A stretch of DNA of 64,000 nucleotides from Hymenobacter cheonanensis (lineage in GTDB: Bacteria > Bacteroidota > Bacteroidia > Cytophagales > Hymenobacteraceae). The DNA is taken from NCBI RefSeq assembly GCF_030581075.1, contig NZ_JAUQSW010000007.1, positions 186,001 to 250,000 of the forward strand, given 5' to 3'. Under the pieces are notes generated by a model. The model ran no database searches and had not been told where the DNA came from. It saw nothing but the letters and a program-made list of their open reading frames with translations. Positions 41,192 through 49,432 of this stretch are shown piece by piece. Each line of letters opens with the position of its first letter. The stretch's first letter is position 1. Position numbers and translations under genes: made by a program.

Positions 41192-41611
41192 CTACGCAGG
41201 CAGCGTAGCGCGGTGGGTGGTTACGGCGGCTTGCGCGGCCGTGAGCGTGCCCACCTGGGCGGCCACCTGCTCGGCATCCACGTTGGCCAGGAAGGCAGCG
41301 GCGCCGGTGCGGGCACTGTTGCGCTCGGTCAGGTTGTCTTTGCGGTCGTGGGCGCGGCGCAGCTTGCTTTCGGCTTGCTTCCTGAGCGCGGCCGGCACGT
41401 TGGGGGTGTTGAGCATGGCCGTGTACGAGTCGATTTCGGCCTGCACGCCCGCCAGGCGGGCCGCTACGTCGGCGGTGCTGCGGTCGGCCTGGGTGGCGGC
41501 AAAGCCCAGGTTCGTGGTGCGGTGCTGGTAGCCGTCCAGCTCGGCTTGCAGGTCGGTGAGGGCGTCGTCGCACTCGGCGCGGGTGGTCAGTAGGGTCAGG
41601 TCAAGGGCCAT
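41192..41611 (-). CDS. Hypothetical coiled-coil protein
   Basis: 139 residues, all helical with heptad-like spacing (LTDLQAELDGYQHRTTNLGF, VAARLAGVQAEIDSYTAML, LRKQAESKLRRAHDRKDNLT). No signal peptide. The family is unknown to me. It has its own -7 box (TACTTTTG at 41663-41670) and terminator. Confidence 0.7.
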   Translation of the reverse strand: MALDLTLLTTRAECDDALTDLQAELDGYQHRTTNLGFAATQADRSTADVAARLAGVQAEIDSYTAMLNTPNVPAALRKQAESKLRRAHDRKDNLTERNSARTGAAAFLANVDAEQVAAQVGTLTAAQAAVTTHRATLPA

Positions 41612-41662
41612 GACAGTCAGGAGTAAAAGGTGAATAAATGCATTTGCTCAAATGTAGTAAAG

Positions 41663-41670
41663 CAAAAGTA
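41663..41670 (-). promoter_or_regulatory. -7 box TACTTTTG
   Basis: TAnnTTTG match on the minus strand, 51 nt before the ATG of the coiled-coil gene. Confidence 0.5.
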
Positions 41671-41693
41671 TTTATTTGCCTGCGCCAGGCCCG

Positions 41694-42233
41694 CTAGCCA
41701 GGCGCCAGCAGCTTGCTTAGCGCTACGGCCTCGGTTTCCAGGGCTTCGGCCCGCAGGCGCAGCAGGTGGTAGCGGGCAGCGGTTTCGCCGTCGAGGTCGG
41801 CGGCAGCTTGCGCCTGCCGGCGCAGCAGCCAGGAGTGGGCGCGCTCCTCGGCCCGGGCCAGCAGGTCGGGCAGGGCCTGTTGCCAGCGGCGGGCTGTTGC
41901 CAGGGTTTGGGTGAGGGCGGCCAGCTCGCGGCGCAGGCGGGCGGCATGGTGCTGGCAGTAGTCGCGGCGGGCTAGCAGCGGGGCCGCGTCGGGCGGGGCC
42001 AGGTGGGCGGCGGGGGCGGGGGCTTCGGTAGGCGCGCCGGGGGCAGGCAGGGCTTGCAGCAGCGGCAGCAGACGCTGGGCCACGGCGGGGCTTAGGCCGC
42101 GCTGGCCAGCTTCGAGGCGGCTATGCTGGCCGGGATTAATACCCAGATACACGGCCAGCGTGGCTTGGTCGAGGCCGAAGTACCGGCGCACCTCGGCCAG
42201 CACCGAAGAGGAATAAGCAGCTTTGCGCGCCAT
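41694..42233 (-). CDS. XRE-family transcriptional regulator with helical C-terminus
   Basis: 179 residues from the ATG at 42233. An N-terminal lambda-repressor-type HTH (VRRYFGLDQATLAVYLGINP then GQHSRLEAGQRGLSPAVAQRL, about 12-60) is followed by a Pro/Ala linker and a long helical domain (RRELAALTQTLATARRWQQA, ARAEERAHSWLLRRQAQAAA). It has no peptidase or cupin domain. Upstream lies a dense set of GGCAAG/CTTGCC words, including two inverted repeats, a likely autoregulatory region. Confidence 0.8.
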   Translation of the reverse strand: MARKAAYSSSVLAEVRRYFGLDQATLAVYLGINPGQHSRLEAGQRGLSPAVAQRLLPLLQALPAPGAPTEAPAPAAHLAPPDAAPLLARRDYCQHHAARLRRELAALTQTLATARRWQQALPDLLARAEERAHSWLLRRQAQAAADLDGETAARYHLLRLRAEALETEAVALSKLLAPG

Positions 42234-42249
42234 AGCAAAAAATAAATAA

Positions 42250-42301
42250 GGCAAGAATAAACTTAGAGGCGTAAAAATACTTGCCGCCACTGACAAGTAT
42301 T
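42250..42301. promoter_or_regulatory. Operator-like GGCAAG/CTTGCC words upstream of the XRE gene
   Basis: GGCAAGAATAA at 42250, then AATACTTG (42276-42283) facing CAAGTATT (42294-42301) across a 10-bp spacer, 17-70 bp before the regulator start. The same words recur in the adjacent 36-bp hairpin. Confidence 0.5.
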
Positions 42302-42302
42302 T

Positions 42303-42380
42303 GGCAAGAATAAAGAAGGAACGGGTAGCATACTTGCCACTGTCGGCAAGTATGCTACCCGTTCCTTCTTTATTCTTGCC
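42303..42380. repeat. Perfect inverted repeat with 36-bp arms
   Basis: Arms from GGCAAGAATAAAG to CATACTTGCC pair perfectly with the downstream copy around a 6-bp loop (ACTGTC). It lies between the stop of the aldehyde dehydrogenase gene (42402) and the regulator. No T run follows, so it is not a plain terminator. Each arm ends in the GGCAAG(A/T)A words seen in the regulator's upstream region. Confidence 0.8.
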
Positions 42381-42401
42381 AGCTTACGGCTACCCCACGG
42401 G

Positions 42402-43946
42402 CTAGGCCTTCTCGGGCAACAGCACGGCATCGGGGTAGTTGCCGAGCACGGGCTGGCCGGGGGCGCCCTGGGTCACGGCCTCCACGAGCAGCTTGCCGCC
42501 CACGAAGGCGCCCTTCCAGCTTTCGCCCAGGCCGCCGAATACCTCCTCGCGGTCGCCGCGGCTGCGCAGCTTGTTGATGCCCACCTTAAAGGCGCGCAGC
42601 TCCTTGCCGGTGCGGGTGGCCCACTTCTCGTCGTCGGAGCCGAGCGCCGTGACGAGGGCGCCGTTCGAGATGTTCATCTCGCCCACCAGCTCCTCCACGC
42701 GGTCGACGAGCACCACCGTGTCGATGGGGCCGAAGGGTTCCTTGAAGTACAGCTCGGCCTGGCGGGGCAGGCCCACCAGGGCGCGCGGGGCGCGGTAGGC
42801 CGAGCGGTCCTGGCCGGGCAAAAAGAGGCTGTCGTCGAGCTTGCCCTGGTAGAACGGGATGGCGCCGTGCTTGCTGGCATCGGTGAATAACTCGTCGAGG
42901 CTCTTGGCCTGGTTGGCATTAATAACCGGGCCAAAAGCCAGGTCGGGCAGCTTATCGCCGGCCGCGTCTACCAGGGTCGGGTTGCCCACCTTGAGGCTGC
43001 CGATGGCCTTGGTATAGGTTTCCAGAAACTCCGGAAACAGGTCGCGCTGCACCACCCAGCGCACGTAGGCCGTGCAGCGCTGCTTGCCGTAGTCGTAGCC
43101 TTTCACCAGTTGGTCGGCCAGCTTGTCCCACTGCGAGTAGTCCCAGATGCCGTAGGTGTTCACGCCCTCCATTTCGAGCATGTAGCGCTTGTGCTCCACG
43201 CTGAGGGCGTCGGCGATGTTGCGGCCGTTGTAGCGGCCGCCCACGAAGCTGAGGCAGTCCACGGCCGGGTCCTTCACCAGCACGTCGCTCAGCTCGCCGC
43301 CGGGGCCGCTCACCAGGGTCACCGGCAGGCCGGCGCGGCGGGCAATGGCGAAGGTGAGGCTGAGCGAGATGAAGCCGCCGTCGGTGGGCGTTTTGGCGAT
43401 AACCGAGTTGCCGGCCAGCACCTGCACCAGCACCGCGTGCATGAGCACCGACATGGGGTAGTTCCAAGAGGCAATGTTGCTGACGAGGCCCAGCGGGCGG
43501 CGGTCGCCGAGCAGGCCTTCAATGTTGTCCACATACCACTGCACGCCCTCGATGGCGCGGTCGATGTCGTTGAAGCCAAGCTTGTAGGTTTTGCCGATTT
43601 CCCACATCAGCAGCTTGCTCACCAGGTCGATGTGCGGGCGCAGCTGGTCGAGGCAGTCCTGCACGCGGCGGCGGCGCTCCTGCAAGTCGGTGGCGGCCCA
43701 GGCGGCGGCTTCGCCCTTGGCGAAGCGCACGGCGCGCAGGGCGGCATCGTGCTTGAGCATGGGCAGCGAGCCAATGTCGGAGCCGTCGATGGGCGAGATG
43801 AACGGCCGGGGCTCGCCGGGCTCCTGCCACTTGCCTTCGAACAGGTTGAGAAAGCCGCCGTTAGGGGCAAATATTTCGGGCACGGCCTGCTTCACATCGT
43901 TCAGCAAGTGGCTGAATTCAACTTCGGGCGCAATGATTTTAGGCAT
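42402..43946 (-). CDS. Aldehyde dehydrogenase superfamily protein
   Basis: 514 residues. ALDH landmarks: SNIASWNYPMSVLMHAVLVQ (N-terminal cofactor region, about 150-172), AGNSVIAKTPT, the catalytic glutamate in LEMEGVNTYG, the catalytic cysteine in GKQRCTAYV, and the late EPFGP. The sequence around the cysteine (QRCTAY) and the N-terminus are divergent from betaine- or succinate-semialdehyde enzymes. NAD(P)-dependent oxidation of an aldehyde is expected. Next to the uronate genes it could act on a sugar-derived aldehyde; the substrate is not evident. Confidence 0.85.
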   Translation of the reverse strand: MPKIIAPEVEFSHLLNDVKQAVPEIFAPNGGFLNLFEGKWQEPGEPRPFISPIDGSDIGSLPMLKHDAALRAVRFAKGEAAAWAATDLQERRRRVQDCLDQLRPHIDLVSKLLMWEIGKTYKLGFNDIDRAIEGVQWYVDNIEGLLGDRRPLGLVSNIASWNYPMSVLMHAVLVQVLAGNSVIAKTPTDGGFISLSLTFAIARRAGLPVTLVSGPGGELSDVLVKDPAVDCLSFVGGRYNGRNIADALSVEHKRYMLEMEGVNTYGIWDYSQWDKLADQLVKGYDYGKQRCTAYVRWVVQRDLFPEFLETYTKAIGSLKVGNPTLVDAAGDKLPDLAFGPVINANQAKSLDELFTDASKHGAIPFYQGKLDDSLFLPGQDRSAYRAPRALVGLPRQAELYFKEPFGPIDTVVLVDRVEELVGEMNISNGALVTALGSDDEKWATRTGKELRAFKVGINKLRSRGDREEVFGGLGESWKGAFVGGKLLVEAVTQGAPGQPVLGNYPDAVLLPEKA

Positions 43947-44051
43947 GAGAAAGAAGGGCGCCGGAGATAGAGCAGGCGCGTTGGTGACAGAATAGTTTCA
44001 GGAACAGGCCAGGTAGCTGTAAGTTAAAAATTGGCCGTCATTGCGATTGGC

Positions 44052-44141
44052 TGTCATTGCGAGCGCAGCGAAGCAATCGCACCAAAACAGAACACGAACG
44101 GCTCGTTCCGATGCGATTGCTTCGCTGCGCTCGCAATGACA
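44052..44141. repeat. Inverted repeat, TGTCATTGCGAG family, copy 1
   Basis: Perfect 30-bp arms (TGTCATTGCGAGCGCAGCGA...) around 30 bp. Relatives at 47345 and 48140. It lies between the aldehyde dehydrogenase and FBPase-like genes. Confidence 0.85.
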
Positions 44142-44167
44142 GGCGACTCTTACGTTGGCACCAAAAT

Positions 44168-45187
44168 CTACCCCATCGCCACGGCTTGCAGTTCGCGCAC
44201 CAGCTCGGCCGAGCCCACGAAGAGCGGCACGCGCTGGTGCAAATCCTGGCTAGGGGGTACGTCGAGCACATCGGCGGCGCCGGTCACGGCCACGCCGCCG
44301 GCCTGCTCGGTCACGAAGGCAATGGGGTAGGCCTCGTAGAGCAGGCGCAGCTTGCCGCTGGGCCACTCGCCGGTGGGCGGGTAGAGGTAAATGCCGCCCG
44401 TGAAGAGGTTGCGGTGGTAGTCGGCGGCCAGCGAGCCCACGTAGCGGGCCGTGTAGCGGCGCTCCTTGCAGGTGGTGAGGAAGGTGCGCGCAAACTCCGG
44501 AAAGTCAAACCAGTTGCCTTCGTTGCATGAGAACACTGCGCCCTGCGCCGGAATCGTGAGCCTGGGGTGCGAAAGGAAGAATTCGCCCAGGCTCGGCTCA
44601 TACGTGAAGCCCGCCACGCCGTGGCCAGTGGTGTACACCAGCATCACGCTGGAGCCGTAGAGAATGTAGCCCGCCGCCACCTGCGCCCGGCCACCCTGGG
44701 TAAAATCTTCGGCCCTAGCCGGCCCGCCGTAGCGGCTCACGCGCCGGTAAATGCTGAAGATGGTGCCCGTGCTCACGTTGAAGTCCAGGCTCACCGAGCC
44801 ATTCAAGGGGTTGAGGGCCACCACGTACTTGCCATCCTGGTTGCCGGTTTCGATGAGGTCGGGCCGGGCCTCGCTTAGCACGGCGCAGCACTCGCGGCCG
44901 TTGGTGAGGGCACGCACGAAGCGAATGTGCGCCTCCTCGCCCAGGCGGTGGCGCGGGGCGGTGGTTTCGCCCTCGGGCCCCACGGCCTCGGCCAGGGTGC
45001 TGAGGCCGGCGCGGCTTACCTCGCGCACCATGATTTTGCTGGCCAGGGCAATGTCGCGCAGCAGCTGCGACAACTCGCCGGTGGCAAACGGAAACTCGGC
45101 CTGCTTGCGCATGATGTAGCGCTCCAGGGTGGTGCCGACGGGCGTGGCCAGCTCATCGTGCGAGGGTAGGGTAGCGGGTTTAGACAT
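44168..45187 (-). CDS. Class 1 fructose-1,6-bisphosphatase homologue with altered metal site
   Basis: 339 residues from the ATG at 45187; the longer open frame upstream runs through an inverted repeat and is rejected. Family landmarks are strong: NVSTGTIFSIYRR, GYILYGSSVMLVYTTGHG, ARYVGSLAADYHRNLFTGG and LRLLYEAYP. The metal-binding DPLDGSSNID, however, reads NPLNGSVSLD (N126, N129), and the upstream SEE motif reads SEA. These are the residues that hold the catalytic magnesium ions in known enzymes. It may be inactive, regulatory, or changed in substrate or metal use. It lies in the pectin locus, where its carbon flow would meet gluconeogenesis. Confidence 0.85.
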   Translation of the reverse strand: MSKPATLPSHDELATPVGTTLERYIMRKQAEFPFATGELSQLLRDIALASKIMVREVSRAGLSTLAEAVGPEGETTAPRHRLGEEAHIRFVRALTNGRECCAVLSEARPDLIETGNQDGKYVVALNPLNGSVSLDFNVSTGTIFSIYRRVSRYGGPARAEDFTQGGRAQVAAGYILYGSSVMLVYTTGHGVAGFTYEPSLGEFFLSHPRLTIPAQGAVFSCNEGNWFDFPEFARTFLTTCKERRYTARYVGSLAADYHRNLFTGGIYLYPPTGEWPSGKLRLLYEAYPIAFVTEQAGGVAVTGAADVLDVPPSQDLHQRVPLFVGSAELVRELQAVAMG

Positions 45188-45249
45188 AGCAAAGGGCTGG
45201 CCAGTGGGCCAGGAATAATAGTCAGAATAAGCAACGACCCTGGCGTATA

Positions 45250-45400
45250 GCCCCACCCCCGGCCCCTCCCCTGCGGGGGAGGGGCCGGGGGTGGGGCCTG
45301 GGGTGGGGCGGCACACCGGAGCCTGATACGCGCTAACGTCCGCTGCCGCCAGGCACCCCTCCCCCGCAGGGGAGGGGCCGGGGGTGGGGCGGCACACCGC
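45250..45400. repeat. GC-rich repeat element (CCCCTCTCC family, copy 3)
   Basis: Two hairpin-forming units (CCCCTCCCCTGCGGGGGAGG and CCCCTCCCCCGCAGGGGAGG), each followed by GGTGGGGCGGCACACC, around a 50-bp centre. The second unit ends 5 bp before the stop of the DUF4440 gene. Confidence 0.75.
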
Positions 45401-45404
45401 AGAC

Positions 45405-45923
45405 CTATTTCGCCTCTGGCTGCTTCTGCGACTGCCAGAGTACCACCTGCCAACCCTGCGGATTCTTGATTTGCACGGTCACGTACTTGAGGTGCGCCAC
45501 GTTGGGCGAACCATCGGGTTTGTTGGGCTGGTAGATGGTAATCTGGCCATTCACCACGGCCGTGGTGCCGCCGTTGTAGGCGCGCACGTTGATGTTTTCG
45601 ACGTCAATTTTGTCATACACGCTCTTGCCGTCGCGAATGCTTTGCAGGTAGTCGTTTTTGCCGTTTTGCTTGCCGCTGGCGTGGGTATACACCAAGTCGT
45701 CGGCAAAGGCTTTTTCTAGGAAAGCATAATCCTTGCTCACCTGGGCCGCAAAGCGCTGGCGCTCCAGCGCCTCCACTTCTTTGGCGGCGGTAGCGTTGCG
45801 CTGGGCGAGGTTGGCCTGAGCAGGCAGCAGGGCCGTATTCGGGCGGGGCATTTTGGGCGCGGCCTGGGCCTGGGCAAGTAGGGGCAGGGCTAGCAGGGCC
45901 AGCGCGGTGAGCAAGCGGTTCAT
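45405..45923 (-). CDS. Secreted DUF4440/SnoaL-like (NTF2-fold) protein
   Basis: 172 residues with a signal peptide (LLTALALLALPLLAQAQ). After a helical stretch, EVEALERQRFAAQVSKDYAF, DDLVYTHASGKQNGKNDYLQ, NVRAYNGGTTAVVNGQIT and WQVVLWQSQ follow the DUF4440 pattern of a cone-shaped NTF2 fold. Some members bind or isomerise small molecules; many have no known role. It is 9 bp behind the MFS gene and probably co-transcribed with it. Confidence 0.8.
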   Translation of the reverse strand: MNRLLTALALLALPLLAQAQAAPKMPRPNTALLPAQANLAQRNATAAKEVEALERQRFAAQVSKDYAFLEKAFADDLVYTHASGKQNGKNDYLQSIRDGKSVYDKIDVENINVRAYNGGTTAVVNGQITIYQPNKPDGSPNVAHLKYVTVQIKNPQGWQVVLWQSQKQPEAK

Positions 45924-45932
45924 AGAAGCAGC

Positions 45933-47309
45933 TTAAGAAGCAGTGGGAAGAATATCGTCCTCGTCGAGCTTGATGGGCTCCATGCGCGGCACCAGCGTAA
46001 ACATCAGTACCCAGGCCAGCAGATAGGCCGCCCCGCAGATGAAGAACATGATGTAGTAGGCTTTATCGAGCTGGCCGATGCTTTCGAAGTGCACAAACAT
46101 GCGCTTCTGCACCAAGGCCGTGAGGGCAATGCCGCCCAGGCCGCCCGCCATGCCGCCAATGCCCGTAACCGAGGCCACGGCGCGCTTCGGAAACATGTCC
46201 GATACGGTGGTGAAGATGTTGGCGCTCCAGGCCTGGTGGGCCGCCGCCGCAATGCCGATGACCAGCACCGCCAGCCACATGTTCATACCCCCTAGCCACT
46301 GCGCAAACACAATCGGGAACACGCAAAAGGCAATAACCAGCATGGCCGTTTTGCGGGCCTGAAAAGCCGGCATGCCGCGCTTGATGAACCCTAGCGGCAG
46401 GTAGCCGCCGCCCACGCTGCCGATGCTCGAAAGCACGTACACGGCCGCCACCGGCAGGGCAATGGCCGTGCCCTTGAGGTGGTACTGCTTGCTCAAAAAA
46501 TCAGGCAGCCAGAACAGGTAAAACCACCAGATGGGGTCGGTAATGAACTTGCCAATCACGAAGGCCCAGGTTTGGCGGAAGCCCAGCAGCGGCAGCCAGC
46601 CCACTTTGGGCTTCTCTTCCGTCACGCCCTCGGTGGGCAGGCCCACCGGAATATCGGCGTTGATGTAGTCGAACTCGGCCTTGCTCAGGCGCTTGCTTTC
46701 GGCCGGCGTTTCGTAGATGAGCATCCACAGCACCAGCCACACAAAACCCAGCGCGCCAGTGATGAGGAAGGCCCACTGCCAGCCAATGTGCTCGGCTATC
46801 CAGGGCACCGTGAGCGGCGCCACAATGGCGCCCACGTTGGAGCCCGAATTGAAGATGCCCGTGGCCAGGGCCCGCTCGCGCTGCGGAAACCACTCGGCCG
46901 TGGTCTTGATGGCCGCCGGAAAGTTGCCCGCTTCCGTGATGCCCAAAAAGCCGCGCGCTACGCCAAAGCCCAGCGTACTGCTCACCAGGGCGTGGCCCAT
47001 CGCAGCCACGCTCCACAGCGCGGTAGAAAGCGCATAGCCGAGCTTGGTACCCAGCTTGTCGATGATGCGGCCCACCCCAATCATGCCCACCGCGTAGGCC
47101 AGCTTGAAGGCAATCTCGATGTTGGCGTAGTCGCCCGCGTTCCAATGAAACGCCGTTTCGAGGTAAGGCTTCAGCAGCGAGATAACTGCCCGGTCGAGGT
47201 AGTTGATGGTGGTGGCAAAGAATACCAGCGAACAGATAGTCCAGCGGTACCGGCCGATGACGGCCGACGTATCGGCGCCGGGCGGCGAGCTGCGAAGGGT
47301 GGGATTCAT
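45933..47309 (-). CDS. MFS transporter, hexuronate (ExuT-like) type
   Basis: 458 residues, 12 spans. The anion:cation symporter pattern is seen: RWTICSLVFFATTINYLDRA, GRIIDKLGTKLGYALSTALW, RGFLGITEAGNFPAAIKTTA and EWFPQRERALATGIFNSGSN. These motifs are those of ExuT/GudP carriers, which import uronates or aldarates with protons. The position among uxaCBA, kdgK and KDPG aldolase supports galacturonate or glucuronate as substrate. Confidence 0.88.
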   Translation of the reverse strand: MNPTLRSSPPGADTSAVIGRYRWTICSLVFFATTINYLDRAVISLLKPYLETAFHWNAGDYANIEIAFKLAYAVGMIGVGRIIDKLGTKLGYALSTALWSVAAMGHALVSSTLGFGVARGFLGITEAGNFPAAIKTTAEWFPQRERALATGIFNSGSNVGAIVAPLTVPWIAEHIGWQWAFLITGALGFVWLVLWMLIYETPAESKRLSKAEFDYINADIPVGLPTEGVTEEKPKVGWLPLLGFRQTWAFVIGKFITDPIWWFYLFWLPDFLSKQYHLKGTAIALPVAAVYVLSSIGSVGGGYLPLGFIKRGMPAFQARKTAMLVIAFCVFPIVFAQWLGGMNMWLAVLVIGIAAAAHQAWSANIFTTVSDMFPKRAVASVTGIGGMAGGLGGIALTALVQKRMFVHFESIGQLDKAYYIMFFICGAAYLLAWVLMFTLVPRMEPIKLDEDDILPTAS

Positions 47310-47344
47310 AGAGGATAGTATTAGGGATGCTGCTTAAAACCGTT

Positions 47345-47432
47345 TGTCATTGCGAGCCTGCGAAGCAATCGCACCAGAACGAGTCGTGCGGGTATCGTGC
47401 GGGTGCGATTGCTTCGCAGGCTCGCAATGACA
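47345..47432. repeat. Inverted repeat, TGTCATTGCGAG family, copy 2
   Basis: Arms of about 31 bp (TGTCATTGCGAGCCTGCGAA...) between the MFS and aldolase genes. Closest to the copy at 48140, with which it shares the centre AGAACGAGTCG. Confidence 0.85.
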
Positions 47433-47445
47433 GGCGAATTATTGG

Positions 47446-48111
47446 TCATTGACCAACAGCTACCTGCTGCTGTAAAAACGTCATCAGCGGGGCCACCCGC
47501 GCCGTAATCGTGGCCGCGTCGCTAGCTCCTTTAAAGAGCTGCGAGCCCACACCCACCACGTTCACGCCGGCCCCAAACCACTCGGTGAGGCTGGCCTCGG
47601 TGGGCTCGACGCCGCCCGTTACCATGAGCTTGACGCCGGGCATGGGGCCGCGCAGGGCCTTCACATAGTCGGGACCCACGAGGTTACCGGGAAATATCTT
47701 GACGAGCTGCGCGCCGAGCTGGGTGGCGGCGTAAATCTCATTGGGCGTGAGGGCGCCGGGCAGCCAGGCCACGTCGTGGCGCTGGCAGGCGGCGGCCACC
47801 TCGGCCGTGGTTACGGGCTGCACCACGAAGGCCGCGCCGGCCGCGATGAAGCGCTCGGCATCGGCGGCGGTGTAGATGGTGCCAATGCCCAGCACGAGGT
47901 CGGGGCAGTCGTCGGCCACCAGCTTGGCCAGCTCCTGAAACACCTCGAAGGCATTGGCCCCCCGGTTGGTAAACTCAAACACCCGGACGCCCCCCGCGTA
48001 GCAGCCCCGCACAATGGATTGCGCATAGGCCGCATCGGCATGGAAAAAAACCGGCACCAGCGGCGCGGCCAGCGTGCGGGCAATAACGTCTTGGGAAGGG
48101 AGGCGAGGCAT
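47446..48111 (-). CDS. eda: 2-dehydro-3-deoxyphosphogluconate (KDPG) aldolase
   Basis: 221 residues. Schiff-base lysine K138 in QLVKIFPGNLVGPDYVKALR, VFEFTNRGANAFEV, IGTIYTAADAERFIAAGAAF and the phosphate loop VTGGVEPTEAS are as in KDPG/KHG aldolases. Reaction: KDPG to pyruvate and glyceraldehyde 3-phosphate, the last step of the pathway in this locus. It is separated from kdgK and the MFS gene by mobile-type repeats, yet lies in order with them. Confidence 0.93.
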   Translation of the reverse strand: MPRLPSQDVIARTLAAPLVPVFFHADAAYAQSIVRGCYAGGVRVFEFTNRGANAFEVFQELAKLVADDCPDLVLGIGTIYTAADAERFIAAGAAFVVQPVTTAEVAAACQRHDVAWLPGALTPNEIYAATQLGAQLVKIFPGNLVGPDYVKALRGPMPGVKLMVTGGVEPTEASLTEWFGAGVNVVGVGSQLFKGASDAATITARVAPLMTFLQQQVAVGQ

Positions 48112-48139
48112 CAGGTTATGTCAAGTAATATGTTTCGTC

Positions 48140-48227
48140 TGTCATTGCGAGCCTGCGAAGCAATCGCACCAGAACGAGTCGGGTGGGTGTCGTGCGGATG
48201 CGACTGTTTCGCAGGCTCGCAATGACA
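48140..48227. repeat. Inverted repeat, TGTCATTGCGAG family, copy 3
   Basis: Arms as in the copy at 47345 with a few mismatches (GCGACTGTTTCGCAGG on the right). It lies between kdgK and the aldolase gene. Confidence 0.85.
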
Positions 48228-48238
48228 GATGGAAAACA

Positions 48239-49252
48239 TTACCGCAGCAAACGCCCCGTGAGGTTGCCCTGCATGAGGTGCTCGACTTCGGCGGGCGTCA
48301 CCAGGTTGATGTCGCCGTGAATGGTGTGTTTCAGCGCCGAGGCGATGGTGGCAAATGACAGCGCCTGCGCGCGGTCTTCGTAGGTAGTAGAGCCGTAGAT
48401 GAAGCCCGAGATAAACGAGTCGCCGCCCCCGATGCGGTCTACCACCGGCGCGATGTCGTAGAAGGGCGTTTCAAAAAACTCGCCCTGGTCCCAGAGCAGC
48501 CCGCAAATGCGCTCGTGCGAGGCGCTTTGCGTCTGGCGGCGGGTGGCAATCACGCGCTTGATATTAGGAAAGCGCTGGGTCAATTGCTGGCTCATCGAAA
48601 TGAAGCCGTTGTCCGAGTCCGGGTCGGCCTTGATGCCGAACAGGTCGTCGGCGTCGCCTTCGGTGCAGACCACGAGGTCGCAGCCTTCGACCAGGGCGGG
48701 CATTACGTCCTGCGCCTTCTGGCCGTACTGCCACAGGTTGCGGCGGTAGTTCACGTCGGCCGACACGGTGACCCCTAGCCGGCGGGCGGCCGCAATGGCC
48801 TCGGCCGTGGCCCGGGCGGTGGCGGCCGAAATGGCGGGCGTGATGCCCGTCCAGTGCAGCCAACCGGCGTCTTGCAGAATCTCGTCCCAGTTGAAAGCCG
48901 CTGGGTCGAGGTGCGCGAAGGCCGACTCGGCGCGGTCGTACACGATGCGGCTGGGCCGCAGCGAGGCGCCCACTTCTAGGAAATACAATCCTAGCCGGTG
49001 GCCTTCGGTGAAGTAGCAGTGGGTGGTATCGACGCCGTAGCGGCGCAGGTGGTTGGCGGCGGCATAGCCCAGCTCATTGGCCGGGAAGGCCGACACGTGG
49101 GCGGCGGGCACGCCCATTTGGGCGAGGGCGGCGGCTACGTTGGCGTCGCCGCCGCCGTAGGTTACTTCGAGGGTGGCGGTTTGGGGTAGCCGGTAATTCA
49201 GCGGCGGCGAGAGCCGCATCATCACTTCGCCGAAGGTTACGACTTGCTTCAT
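48239..49252 (-). CDS. kdgK: 2-keto-3-deoxygluconate kinase (PfkB family)
   Basis: 337 residues. FGEVMMRLSPP opens the fold; YGGGDANVAAALAQMG is the substrate loop; DRIGGGDSFISGFIYG holds the catalytic aspartate and anion hole. Bacteroidota KdgK proteins share this opening. Reaction: phosphorylates 2-keto-3-deoxygluconate to KDPG. A LacI-type operator-like sequence is present 119 bp upstream, so kdgK may head its own unit. Confidence 0.9.
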   Translation of the reverse strand: MKQVVTFGEVMMRLSPPLNYRLPQTATLEVTYGGGDANVAAALAQMGVPAAHVSAFPANELGYAAANHLRRYGVDTTHCYFTEGHRLGLYFLEVGASLRPSRIVYDRAESAFAHLDPAAFNWDEILQDAGWLHWTGITPAISAATARATAEAIAAARRLGVTVSADVNYRRNLWQYGQKAQDVMPALVEGCDLVVCTEGDADDLFGIKADPDSDNGFISMSQQLTQRFPNIKRVIATRRQTQSASHERICGLLWDQGEFFETPFYDIAPVVDRIGGGDSFISGFIYGSTTYEDRAQALSFATIASALKHTIHGDINLVTPAEVEHLMQGNLTGRLLR

Positions 49253-49370
49253 GGGGTGGGAATCAGCGCCCCGCTAATAGGGTAAGCTGGGGCTGGCCAG
49301 GGGTAATTTGACTTGAAAGGTAGGCCGCTAACTTGGTGCTTCGGGGCCCTTTTTCGGCTTTTTTTAACGC

Positions 49371-49384
49371 AAACGTTCCCGATA
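49371..49384 (-). promoter_or_regulatory. LacI-type operator-like sequence upstream of kdgK
   Basis: On the minus strand TATCGGGAACGTTT matches 13 of 14 bases of TATCGGTAACGTTT in the kduI/regulator intergenic region. It lies between the uxaC stop and kdgK. Confidence 0.5.
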
Positions 49385-49432
49385 GTCTGCTTATTAAGCA
49401 GGCTGAAACCAGCAGTTCAGTAAAGGGAAGGC

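Noticed and set aside
43110..43970. Plus-strand 286-codon open frame
   Set aside because: Antisense shadow of the aldehyde dehydrogenase gene.
45188..45397. 70-codon N-terminal extension of the FBPase-like gene
   Set aside because: It translates a GC-rich inverted repeat into Pro/Gly repeats; the conserved start is at 45187.
44052..48227. Spaced repeats that might be read as a CRISPR array
   Set aside because: Only three copies kilobases apart, each an inverted repeat between genes; no regular short spacers and no cas genes.
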